Part shown: piece after piece, positions 1 to 6,795 of the stretch | Layout of the letters: each line of letters opens with the position of its first letter | Numbering within the stretch: position 1 is the stretch's first letter | Assembly (NCBI GenBank): GCA_019244985.1 | Contig: JAFASB010000434.1 | Location: forward strand, 1 to 13,657 | Direction of reading: 5' to 3' | DNA length: 13,657 bases | From: Acidimicrobiia bacterium | GTDB taxonomy: Bacteria > Actinomycetota > Acidimicrobiia > Acidimicrobiales > AC-14 | Translations under genes and position numbers: made by a program | The notes under the pieces: model-generated | Databases searched by the model: none | The model's input: the letters and a program-made list of their open reading frames with translations, nothing else | What the model was told of the DNA's origin: nothing

Positions 1-840
1 GTCGCCTTCGGCTACAACCTGGTGTTCGCGTCGACGCGCATCGTCAACTTCGCCCAGGGGTCGATGCTCGTTGTCGCCGGCTACATCGCCTTCGCGGTGA
101 CGCGGGCCGGCCTGCCGATCTGGGGCGCGTTCTTCGTCTCCATCCTGGCGTCGCTGGCGGTCGGCGTTCTCGTCGAGATCGTCGCCATCAAGCCCCTGGG
201 CCGGTTCGACCCCAGCACGAACGTGGGGTGGATCCTCACGACGTTCGGCGTCGGGCTCATCGCCGTCGACGTGATCAAGAAGACGGTCGGCGCCGAAGCC
301 CGCCGGCTGCCGCCGCTCGCGGACTCCATCTTCGGGTGGAAGGTGGCGAAGATCGCGGGCGTCGCCATCACCGTGCCCGACGTCCTGCTCGTCGTGGCTG
401 CGCTGATGGTCGTCGCCGGTCTCGAGATGCTCCAGACGAGGACGGCGCTGGGCCGCGCCTTCCGCGCCGTCGCCGAGGATCGCCAGACGGCGGGGCTCAT
501 GGGCATCAACACCGAGCTGATCGTCATGATCACCTTCGCCCTGGCCGGCGCCCTCGCCGCCATCGGCGCCGTGCTCATCGCGCCCCGTCAGTTCGTCAAA
601 CTCGACCTCGGCGTGAACCTCGGTGTGCAGGCGTTCATCGCCGCCGTGATCGGTGGGTTGGGGTCGACGAGGGGCGCCATCGCCGGCGGCTACATCATCG
701 GGTTCACGACGGCCATCGTGAGCACGGTCACCTCCGAAGGCGGGAGCTGGGGCCCAGTCGTGGTGTTCGTCGTCTTCCTGCTCGTGCTCGTCGTGCGGCC
801 CGCGGGCATCTTCGGCTCGCCGGCCGTCGAGAAGATCTAA
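1..840 (+). CDS. livH: Branched-chain amino acid ABC transporter permease (LivH-type), 5'-truncated
   Basis: This is an integral membrane permease of the HAAT (branched-chain amino acid/amide) ABC importer family. It forms half of the translocation channel together with the LivM domain encoded next. The reading frame is open from base 1 and 279 codons are visible; only roughly the first 10-20 residues are missing, judging from usual LivH length. The N-terminal stretch around RIVNFAQGSML matches the conserved LivH opening (usually INFAHG). Many hydrophobic helices follow. The cytoplasmic coupling segment near GRAFRAVAEDRQTAGLMGI is the expected EAA-like loop that contacts the ATPase, and a GGLGSTRGAIAGG segment lies near the C-terminus. 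The TAA stop directly abuts the GTG of the next gene, so the genes are almost certainly co-transcribed. The substrate cannot be fixed from the sequence: relatives carry Leu/Ile/Val, urea or short amides, and no binding-protein gene is in view. Confidence 0.93.
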   Translation, partial: VAFGYNLVFASTRIVNFAQGSMLVVAGYIAFAVTRAGLPIWGAFFVSILASLAVGVLVEIVAIKPLGRFDPSTNVGWILTTFGVGLIAVDVIKKTVGAEARRLPPLADSIFGWKVAKIAGVAITVPDVLLVVAALMVVAGLEMLQTRTALGRAFRAVAEDRQTAGLMGINTELIVMITFALAGALAAIGAVLIAPRQFVKLDLGVNLGVQAFIAAVIGGLGSTRGAIAGGYIIGFTTAIVSTVTSEGGSWGPVVVFVVFLLVLVVRPAGIFGSPAVEKI

Positions 841-2772
841 GTGGCGCGCCCTCGCACCGCGTCCCGCGACGCAGGAGAAGTCGACGCGGTCAAGGGGCAG
901 CCCGGGCAGGCGGTGCTGCCGATCTACCGGCGACGCGGCGAGCTGGTCCGCCTGCTCCCGAGCGTCATCCTGGTGCTGTTCATCCTTTGGTTCGGTCGGG
1001 CGCAGGTCGACAGCCGCAAGTGGCTCGACATCGGCACCGAGGCGATGTACCTGGCGATCGCGGCGGCCGGCGTCAACGTGCTGCTCGGCTACACCGGTCT
1101 GCTGTCGCTGGGCCATGCCGCCTTCTTCGTCTCCGGCGGCTACGCAGGGGCGATCCTCTCGCCGGCGCTCGGCATCCCGCCGTGGCTCGGGTTCATCCTG
1201 GCGTTCGCGGCATCGGCGGCGTTGGGCGCCGTGCTGGCACTCATGTGCGTGCACCTGCACGGCTTCTATCTGACGGTCGTGACGTTCGGCTTCGGCGCTC
1301 TGGTGCCGGCGATCGTCGTCGTCGCCAAGAACCAGCTGGGTGGTCCGGCCGGCCGCGCCGTCGACCACTTCGTCGACACGTCCAAGGTGCCCGGAGCCGG
1401 GCACGGGCCGTTCTCTCTGCAGCTCGGCCTCTTCTACCTCAGCGCCTTTTTGCTCGTCGTCGTGCTGTTCCTCTGTTGGAACCTCGTGCGCAGTCGGTGG
1501 GGTCGCGCCTTCATGGCCATCCGGGAGTCCGAGGTGGCGGCGCGCGTGAGCGGCGTGAACGCCTACTGGTACAAGGTCGCTTCCTTCGCCCTGTCAGCGG
1601 GCATCGTCGGTGTCGCCGGGTGGCTCGGCGCGCAGCGATTCGTGCTCGTCAGCTCTCAGGTGGCCACGCCCGACCAGTCGTTCCGGTACGTGATCATGGT
1701 TGCCGTCGGCGGGATGGGCACCCTGGCCGGTCCCGTGCTCGGCGCCTTCGCCTTCAGCTTCGGCTTCGCCATCGGATGGGTGCAGAACACGTTCCGCGAC
1801 TACCAGGGCCTCCTCTACGGCACGCTCGGCCTCCTGGCCATCGCCACTGCGCCCGAGGGCACCGTCGGCAACCTGCGCCGGTTGGCGCGCCGCTACCAGT
1901 TGCGGCGGGCCAGGCGCGGCGCCGTGCTGCGGACGATGCCGCCGCCCGACGTGGCGCCCGAGCTCCAGCTCCCGGCGGTGCGCGAGCGCGCCGGCACCGA
2001 GGGCAACGCTGTCGTCCTGGAGGTCTCGGGGCTCACCAAGCGCTTCGGCGGAGTCGCCGCGCTGTCCGAGGTCGACCTTGTCGTCGAGCGCGGCACCGTG
2101 CACGCCCTCATCGGGCCCAATGGCTCGGGTAAGACGACATTCATCAACGTCGTCACCGGTCTGTACAAGCCGACCGCCGGGCGCGTCGACCTCGACGGCC
2201 AGTCACTCGAGGGTCTGTCGCCGGCGGTCCGCAGCCGGCGGGGCGTGGCGCGCACGTTCCAGAACCTGCAGCTGTGGCGGCGGATGACCGTGCTCGAGAA
2301 CGTGATGGTCGGTGCCCACGCACGCGAGCGCGTCGGGCTCGTCCACGCGCTGCTGCGCACGCCGAAGGCACGGCGGGTCGAACGCCGCTTGAGTGAGCGG
2401 GCGTGGGGCCTGCTGCACTTCGTCGGCCTGGCCGGACGGGGCCGCGACCTCGCCGGCACGCTCGCCTTCGCCGACATGCGGCGTCTAGAGATCGCCCGGG
2501 CGCTGGCATCGGACCCTGAGGTCCTGCTGCTCGACGAGCCGGCGGCCGGGATGCAGGTGTCGGAGATCCACGACCTCGCCGACCTCATCCGCCAGGTGCG
2601 CGACGCGGGTGTCACCGTGCTCCTGATCGAGCACCACATGGACCTGGTGATGGGGCTGTCGGACCGGGTGTCGGTGCTCGACTACGGCCAGAAGATCGCC
2701 GAGGGCTCGCCGGCCGAGGTCCGCCACGACGACCGCGTCGTCGCCGCCTACCTCGGCCAGGAGACCGCATGA
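841..2772 (+). CDS. livM-livG: Fused LivM permease - LivG ATP-binding protein of a branched-chain amino acid type ABC importer
   Basis: A 643-residue fusion of the second permease subunit and one ATPase subunit of the importer. Residues about 40-345 are a LivM-like membrane domain, with a VNVLLGYTGLLSLGHAAFF opening and a RAFMAIRESEVAARVSGVN coupling loop. A basic, proline-containing linker runs to about residue 390, followed by a LivG-type nucleotide-binding domain. That domain has Walker A GPNGSGKTT (425-433), a Q-loop glutamine at 474 in RTFQNLQ, Walker B LLLDEP (D565, E566) and a switch histidine at 598 in IEHHM. The ABC signature (541-549) reads LAFADMRRL where LivG proteins usually have LSYGDQRRL or LAYGQQRRL, so the conserved glycine and glutamine are absent. 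The GTG start follows the livH stop with no gap; no strong ribosome binding site is visible, which fits translational coupling. Fusions of this type are known in actinobacteria and related lineages. Confidence 0.93.
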   Translation: MARPRTASRDAGEVDAVKGQPGQAVLPIYRRRGELVRLLPSVILVLFILWFGRAQVDSRKWLDIGTEAMYLAIAAAGVNVLLGYTGLLSLGHAAFFVSGGYAGAILSPALGIPPWLGFILAFAASAALGAVLALMCVHLHGFYLTVVTFGFGALVPAIVVVAKNQLGGPAGRAVDHFVDTSKVPGAGHGPFSLQLGLFYLSAFLLVVVLFLCWNLVRSRWGRAFMAIRESEVAARVSGVNAYWYKVASFALSAGIVGVAGWLGAQRFVLVSSQVATPDQSFRYVIMVAVGGMGTLAGPVLGAFAFSFGFAIGWVQNTFRDYQGLLYGTLGLLAIATAPEGTVGNLRRLARRYQLRRARRGAVLRTMPPPDVAPELQLPAVRERAGTEGNAVVLEVSGLTKRFGGVAALSEVDLVVERGTVHALIGPNGSGKTTFINVVTGLYKPTAGRVDLDGQSLEGLSPAVRSRRGVARTFQNLQLWRRMTVLENVMVGAHARERVGLVHALLRTPKARRVERRLSERAWGLLHFVGLAGRGRDLAGTLAFADMRRLEIARALASDPEVLLLDEPAAGMQVSEIHDLADLIRQVRDAGVTVLLIEHHMDLVMGLSDRVSVLDYGQKIAEGSPAEVRHDDRVVAAYLGQETA

Positions 2773-3524
2773 CCGATCGGCCGTCGACCAACGGCAGGAA
2801 GGAGAAGCTCCTCAAGGTCGAGGACCTGCGCGTGTTCTACGGCGCAGCGCGGGCGCTGGACGGGATCTCGTTCCACGTCGCCGAGGGCGAGGTCGTCACG
2901 ATCATCGGCAGCAACGGCGCAGGGAAGTCGACGACGTTGAAGACGGTCTCCGGCGTAGCCGAGCTGTTGAAGTCGGTCAGCGGGCACATCACCTTCGCCG
3001 GCGAGCACATCGAGAAGCGCTCGTCGCACCGCATCGCCCGCATGGGGATCGCCCACGTCCCCGAGGGCCGGCGGGTGTTCGCCGGGTCCACCGTCGAGGA
3101 CAACCTTCTCCTCGGCGCCTACCGCCGTCGTCGTCTGCGCAGTGCTGTGGGCGCAGACCTGGAGCACGTCTACGAGCGCTTCCCGGTCCTCAAGGAGCGG
3201 CGCACCCAGCCCGCCGGCTACCTGTCCGGCGGGGAGCAGCAGATGCTGGCGATCGGCCGGGGCCTGATGGCGTCCCCGCGGTTTCTACTTCTCGACGAGC
3301 CCTCGCTCGGACTGGCGCCCCTGCTCGTCAGCCAGGTGTTCGACATCATCGCCGGGCTGGCGGCCGACGGCACCACGATCCTCCTGGTCGAGCAGCTGGC
3401 CCACCAGGCGCTGCGCGTCGCCGACCGGGCCTATGTGCTCGAGGCCGGCGTGATCAGCGGCGGCGGCGACGCCGCGTCGATGGCTGCCGATCCCCACGTC
3501 CGCGAGGCGTACCTCGGGGCCTGA
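2769..3524 (+). CDS. livF: Branched-chain amino acid ABC transporter ATP-binding protein (LivF-type)
   Basis: This is the second ATPase subunit of the importer, a cytoplasmic protein of 251 residues, which is normal for LivF. Walker A is GSNGAGKST (47-55), the signature is a canonical LSGGEQQ (152-158), and Walker B is FLLLDEPSLGLAP with D176 and E177. The switch position reads VEQ, a glutamine instead of histidine, as is usual for LivF (VEQN in relatives). The C-terminal ADRAYVLEAG segment is also typical. The ATG overlaps the previous stop as ATGA, indicating translational coupling with livM-livG. LivF has a complete set of ATPase motifs while the LivG domain has a degenerate signature, so the pair may be functionally asymmetric (inference). 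Confidence 0.95.
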   Translation: MTDRPSTNGRKEKLLKVEDLRVFYGAARALDGISFHVAEGEVVTIIGSNGAGKSTTLKTVSGVAELLKSVSGHITFAGEHIEKRSSHRIARMGIAHVPEGRRVFAGSTVEDNLLLGAYRRRRLRSAVGADLEHVYERFPVLKERRTQPAGYLSGGEQQMLAIGRGLMASPRFLLLDEPSLGLAPLLVSQVFDIIAGLAADGTTILLVEQLAHQALRVADRAYVLEAGVISGGGDAASMAADPHVREAYLGA

Positions 3525-3526
3525 GC

Positions 3527-3571
3527 GTTTCTGGTTTCTCCCGGCCGTGGCTGGGCAGAAACACACGAAAC
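3527..3571 (+). terminator. Two-tier hairpin between livF and whiB (possible terminator or operator)
   Basis: Starting three bases after the livF stop, GTTTCTCCC (3534-3542) can pair with GGGCAGAAAC (3553-3562), with one unpaired C and a loop of about 10 nt. Outside it, GTTTC (3527-3531) can pair with GAAAC (3567-3571). No U-run follows, so a classical intrinsic terminator is not certain. Position after the last transporter gene and before a regulator favours a terminator. The repeated GTTTC/GAAAC half-sites could instead be a protein-binding site upstream of whiB. Confidence 0.45.
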
Positions 3572-3606
3572 CCTGGACTTTCAATGGGGGGTCGAACGCC
3601 GCGACG

Positions 3607-3612
3607 AGGAAG
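3607..3612 (+). promoter_or_regulatory. Ribosome binding site of the whiB-like gene
   Basis: AGGAAG (within GAGGAAGTG) lies 9 nt before the ATG at 3622. It is one of the few clear Shine-Dalgarno sequences in this window and fixes the start just ahead of the conserved WhiB core. Confidence 0.7.
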
Positions 3613-3621
3613 TGATCCTGT

Positions 3622-3852
3622 ATGAAGCTGTCCTGGCGCCAGAAGGGTGCGTGCCGCGGCCTCGATCCCGCCACCTTCTACCCCGTGTCCGAGGACGACG
3701 CGGCCGAGGCCAAGACCGTCTGCGCGGGCTGCCCCGTTCGCGAGCCGTGCCTCGAGTGGGCGCTTGCCAACCGCGAGCACGATGGCGTGTGGGGCGGGGC
3801 GACCGAGCGCGAACGCCGCCGCATGATCCGCCAACGCCGCAAGACAGCTTGA
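3622..3852 (+). CDS. WhiB-family iron-sulfur transcriptional regulator
   Basis: A 76-residue protein of the WhiB-like family, which is confined to Actinobacteria and their phages. WhiB proteins carry an O2/NO-sensitive [4Fe-4S] cluster and usually act by binding region 4 of the primary sigma factor. The four cluster cysteines are visible at C11, C34, C37 and C43 (C-x22-C-x2-C-x5-C). They are followed by the beta-turn signature GVWGG (55-59) and a basic C-terminal tail (RERRRMIRQRRK) able to contact DNA. The protein has only the core domain, so it cannot be assigned to a numbered WhiB1-7 class from sequence alone. The gene stands alone: the gap upstream holds a hairpin and the next gene appears to have its own promoter. 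Its target genes are unknown. Confidence 0.93.
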   Translation: MKLSWRQKGACRGLDPATFYPVSEDDAAEAKTVCAGCPVREPCLEWALANREHDGVWGGATERERRRMIRQRRKTA

Positions 3853-3865
3853 TTTAGCTCCCCAC

Positions 3866-3871
3866 TAGCGT
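3866..3871 (+). promoter_or_regulatory. Candidate -10 box for a leaderless acyl-CoA dehydrogenase mRNA
   Basis: TAGCGT fits the actinobacterial TAnnnT -10 pattern and lies exactly 7 nt before the ATG at 3879, so transcription should begin at or next to the A of the start codon. No Shine-Dalgarno sequence is present in the 26-bp gap. The -35 region is weak (AAGACA with a 19-bp spacer at best), so the call rests on the -10 position. Confidence 0.45.
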
Positions 3872-3878
3872 TCGGGCG

Positions 3879-5048
3879 ATGGAATTCGCCCTGCCCGACG
3901 AGCTCCTCGCGCTCCAGGACTCAGTACGTCGTCTCGCCCAGGACAAGGTCAAGCCCCGGGCGCGGGAGATCGACGAGACCAACGAGTACCCGCAGGATCT
4001 CTTCGAGGCATTCCGTGATGCCGGGCTGCTCGGTCTCGTCATCCCGACCGACTACGGCGGCTCGGGCGCCGGGATCCTCGGGCTGACGATTGCCATCGAA
4101 GAGGTCGCCAAGTACTCGAACGCAGCCGCGCTGATGCTCCTCCTCACCCGCCTGCCGACGGGGCCGGCGCTGATCGCCGGATCCGACGAGCAGAAGCGGC
4201 AGTACGTGGCGCCCGTCGCCGACGGGTCCCAGCGGGCGGCGTTCGGCCTGTCGGAGCCGCAGGCCGGCAGTGACGTGATGGGCATGCGGACCCGCGCCGT
4301 CCGCGACGGCAACGACTGGGTGCTGAACGGCACCAAGTGCTGGATGAGCGGTGTGGTCCAGGCCGACTGGTACTGCGTGTTCGCCAAGACCTCGGACGAC
4401 CCGGCTGAGCGCCGCCACGACTCGGTCACCTGCTTCATCGTCGAGCGGTCCTGGGACGGGGTCGAGGTCGGCAACACCGACCGCAAGATGGGAGTCAAGG
4501 GGGTCGACACGGGCGAGCTCCTGCTCCACGACGTGCGCGTGCCCGCGTCGAACGTCGTCGGCGAGGTCGGGGGTTTCCGACTGGCGATGCTCGGGCTGAA
4601 CTCGATGCGGCCCGTGGTGGCCGCACGCGGGATCGGACTGGCGGAGGGAGCCCTGATGTACGCCACCGAGTACGTGCAGGAGCGCGCCGCCTTCGGCAAG
4701 ACGATCGCCGACTTCCAGGGCATCCAGTGGCAGATTGCCGAGCTGGCCGCCGAGATCGAGGCGGCGCGCCTGCTGACCTACCGCGCCGCGGCGCTGGCCG
4801 ACGACGGCAAGTTCACGAAGGAGTGGGTGCCCTACCTGTCGATGGCGAAGTACTACGCCACCGAGGTGGCGGTGAAGGCGTCGAACGTCTGCCTGCAGAT
4901 GCTCGGCGCCGCCGGGTACATGAAGGACCACCCGCTCGAGCTCTACTACCGCGACGCCAAGCAGCTCACGATCGTCGAGGGCACCAGCCAGATCCAGCTC
5001 GGGCTGATCGCCAAGGGCGTGCTCGACCGAGACCTGTGGTGGGACTGA
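3879..5048 (+). CDS. Acyl-CoA dehydrogenase
   Basis: A FAD-dependent flavoenzyme that introduces the trans-2 double bond into an acyl-CoA, as in fatty acid or branched-chain acyl-CoA oxidation. It is cytoplasmic and usually tetrameric. At 389 residues it has the standard length. The first family signature, AFGLSEPQAGSD, is at 121-132, the ERAAFGK segment at 268-274, and the C-terminal YYRDAKQLTIVEGTSQIQ block at about 356-373 carries the expected catalytic glutamate E367 before GTS. The acyl chain specificity cannot be read. Its neighbour upstream is a branched-chain amino acid type importer, so a role in branched-chain amino acid breakdown is possible but inferred. It starts at ATG with no Shine-Dalgarno and a TAnnnT box 7 nt ahead, and its TGA overlaps the trpD start (TGATG). 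Confidence 0.94.
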   Translation: MEFALPDELLALQDSVRRLAQDKVKPRAREIDETNEYPQDLFEAFRDAGLLGLVIPTDYGGSGAGILGLTIAIEEVAKYSNAAALMLLLTRLPTGPALIAGSDEQKRQYVAPVADGSQRAAFGLSEPQAGSDVMGMRTRAVRDGNDWVLNGTKCWMSGVVQADWYCVFAKTSDDPAERRHDSVTCFIVERSWDGVEVGNTDRKMGVKGVDTGELLLHDVRVPASNVVGEVGGFRLAMLGLNSMRPVVAARGIGLAEGALMYATEYVQERAAFGKTIADFQGIQWQIAELAAEIEAARLLTYRAAALADDGKFTKEWVPYLSMAKYYATEVAVKASNVCLQMLGAAGYMKDHPLELYYRDAKQLTIVEGTSQIQLGLIAKGVLDRDLWWD

Positions 5049-6082
5049 TGGATTGGGCGGACGTTCTCGACACGCTCATCGCCGGTCACGATCTCAGCGA
5101 GGCCCAGGCCGCGGCGGCGATGGGGTCGATCATGGCGGGCGATGCGACCCAGTCCCAGATCGCCGGGTTCCTCGTCGCCCTCCGCACCAAGGGTGCGTCC
5201 CACAGTGAGCTGTGCGGCCTGCTGGCCGCCATGCTCGACGCCGCCGAGCCACTGCCGGTCAGTGGCGACGTGATCGACACGTGCGGCACGGGCGGCAGTC
5301 CCCAGCGTCGGGTCGCGGCCTTCAACGTCTCGACGGCGGCCGCGCTCGTCGCGGCCGGAGGCGGCGCCCGGGTCTGCAAGCACGGCAATCGCAAAGCCAC
5401 GGCCACCAGCGGGTCGGCGGACACGCTCGAGGCTCTCGGGGTCGTGATCGACCTCGGGCCCGCGGGCGTCGCCACGTGCATCGAGGAGTCCGGGATGGGC
5501 TTCTGCTTCGCACCCCATTTCCACCCCGGCATGCGCCATGCCGGGCCCGTGCGCCGCGAGCTCCGCATCCGCACGGTCTTCAACTTCCTCGGCCCCATGG
5601 CCAACCCGGCGCGGCCCCGCGGCCAGGTCGTCGGCGTCAGCGATCCGTCGATGGCCGAGGAGCTGGCGCGTGTCCTGCGGGCCAACGGCGCCCATCGGGC
5701 GATGGTGGTGTTCGGCCACGACGGTCTCGACGAGCTGACGACGACGACCGCTTCGACCGTCGTCGAGCTCGACGAGGGCGAGATCCGCACCTACGACATC
5801 CAGCCCGCCGCCCTCGGCCTGCGCCCGGTGGCCACCGACGACCTCCTGGGTGGCGATGCACAGGCCAACGCTGCGCTCGTCCGTGACATCGTCGACGGCA
5901 AACCGGGTGCGCACCGCGACATCGTCGTGCTGAATGCCGGAGCCGCCTTGTTCGTCGCGAACATCGCGCACTCGCTCGACGAGGGGATCGCCGCCGCCCA
6001 GGAATCGATCGACTCCGGCGCCGCGGCGTCGACGCTCGACCGTCTGGTCGCGGCTTCGCAGGCGGCCGCTGGGGCGTCGTGA
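5048..6082 (+). CDS. trpD: Anthranilate phosphoribosyltransferase
   Basis: This enzyme joins anthranilate and PRPP to form N-(5'-phosphoribosyl)anthranilate, the second step of tryptophan synthesis. The ATG at 5048 overlaps the acyl-CoA dehydrogenase stop and gives 344 residues, typical of TrpD. Motifs: DTCGTGG (77-83), FNVST (92-96), KHGNR (111-115), SGSAD (121-125), FAPHFHP (154-160), RTVFNFLGP (175-183) and the metal-binding acidic pair D228-E229 in DGLDEL. Where most family members have GTGGD followed by a short loop, this protein has GTGGSPQRRVAAFN: the aspartate is replaced and the PRPP loop is about three residues longer. It is separated from any other trp gene and sits in a coupled operon with a dehydrogenase and a deacetylase. 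TrpD is the best call; a related TrpD2-like phosphoribosyltransferase acting on another substrate is less likely. Confidence 0.9.
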   Translation: MDWADVLDTLIAGHDLSEAQAAAAMGSIMAGDATQSQIAGFLVALRTKGASHSELCGLLAAMLDAAEPLPVSGDVIDTCGTGGSPQRRVAAFNVSTAAALVAAGGGARVCKHGNRKATATSGSADTLEALGVVIDLGPAGVATCIEESGMGFCFAPHFHPGMRHAGPVRRELRIRTVFNFLGPMANPARPRGQVVGVSDPSMAEELARVLRANGAHRAMVVFGHDGLDELTTTTASTVVELDEGEIRTYDIQPAALGLRPVATDDLLGGDAQANAALVRDIVDGKPGAHRDIVVLNAGAALFVANIAHSLDEGIAAAQESIDSGAAASTLDRLVAASQAAAGAS

Positions 6083-6795
6083 CCGTCATCAATCCTGCGC
6101 AGCTGGGCACGATCCTCGGGGTCTGGGCCCATCCCGACGACGAGGCGTACCTGTCGGCGGGAATCATGGCCGCCGCCGTCGACGCCGGGAACCGCGTCGT
6201 CTGCGTGACCGCAACGCGCGGTGAGGCGGGTTCCCTCGACCTTGTGAAGTGGCCGCCGGAGACGCTCGCGTCGGTGCGCGAGGCCGAGCTTGCCGCCTGC
6301 CTGGCCGTGCTCGGCGTGCGCGAGCACATCTGGCTCGACTACCCCGACGGCGGGTGCGCCGACGTTGCCGCCGAGGAAGCCACCGATCGCGTTGCCGAGA
6401 TCATCCGCGACGTCGAGCCCGACACCGTGGTCACCTTCGGACCCGACGGCATGACGTGGCACGCCGACCACATCGCTGTCAGCGAGTGGACCAGCGCCGC
6501 CTTCCCGCACGCCGCGCCCGACAACGCTCGCCTGCTTTACGCCACCAAGACCCCGCAGTGGGCCGACGGCTTCCTCGCCGCCATCGACGCCGATCAGGTG
6601 ATGATGAGCGACCAGCTCCCGCCGGTCACACCGGTCGAGGACCTGGCGGTGAACGTGCGCCTCGAAGGGCCCGCCTTGGACCGCAAGTACAAGGCCATGC
6701 TGTGCCAGCCCAGCCAGGTCGAGTCGCTCCTGGGGGCGATGGGCGAGGAGGACTACCGCAGCTTCCTCGCCGACGAGTCCTTCCGCCTGCCCTAG
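6079..6795 (+). CDS. PIG-L/LmbE-family Zn-dependent N-deacetylase
   Basis: A 238-residue member of the PIG-L deacetylase family, which includes the mycothiol enzymes MshB and Mca and GlcNAc-PI de-N-acetylase. The Zn-binding and catalytic AHPDDE motif is at 17-22 (H18, D20, D21), followed by TRGEAG (46-51) and a WHADH segment with H128 and H131; H131 is the likely third zinc ligand. It is clearly shorter than MshB or Mca (about 290-300 residues), so a mycothiol role should not be assumed; the substrate may be an N-acetylglucosamine conjugate or another amide. The GTG start overlaps the trpD stop as GTGA, so it is translationally coupled. Its TAG stop lies in a CTAG that also ends the opposite-strand methyltransferase. 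Confidence 0.88.
   Translation: MTVINPAQLGTILGVWAHPDDEAYLSAGIMAAAVDAGNRVVCVTATRGEAGSLDLVKWPPETLASVREAELAACLAVLGVREHIWLDYPDGGCADVAAEEATDRVAEIIRDVEPDTVVTFGPDGMTWHADHIAVSEWTSAAFPHAAPDNARLLYATKTPQWADGFLAAIDADQVMMSDQLPPVTPVEDLAVNVRLEGPALDRKYKAMLCQPSQVESLLGAMGEEDYRSFLADESFRLP
6792..6795. other. CTAG shared by two convergent stop codons
   Basis: The palindrome CTAG supplies the TAG stop of the plus-strand deacetylase (6793-6795) and the TAG stop of the minus-strand methyltransferase (6794-6792). The two genes overlap tail to tail by 4 bp with no room for an intrinsic terminator between them, so their transcripts probably overlap at the 3' ends. Confidence 0.85.

Noticed and set aside
228..2132. A 634-codon plus-strand frame overlapping livH and livM-livG
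   Set aside because: Arginine-rich product without domains; it runs through two well-supported genes in another frame.
3849..3871. TTGATT (3849-3854) as the -35 of the acyl-CoA dehydrogenase promoter
   Set aside because: The spacer to the TAGCGT box would be only 11 bp, far too short for a sigma-70-type promoter.
4727..5047. A longer N-terminus for TrpD reading back into the acyl-CoA dehydrogenase gene
   Set aside because: The extra segment is Arg/Gly-rich shadow sequence; the ATG at 5048 gives the usual TrpD start and a TGATG coupling overlap.
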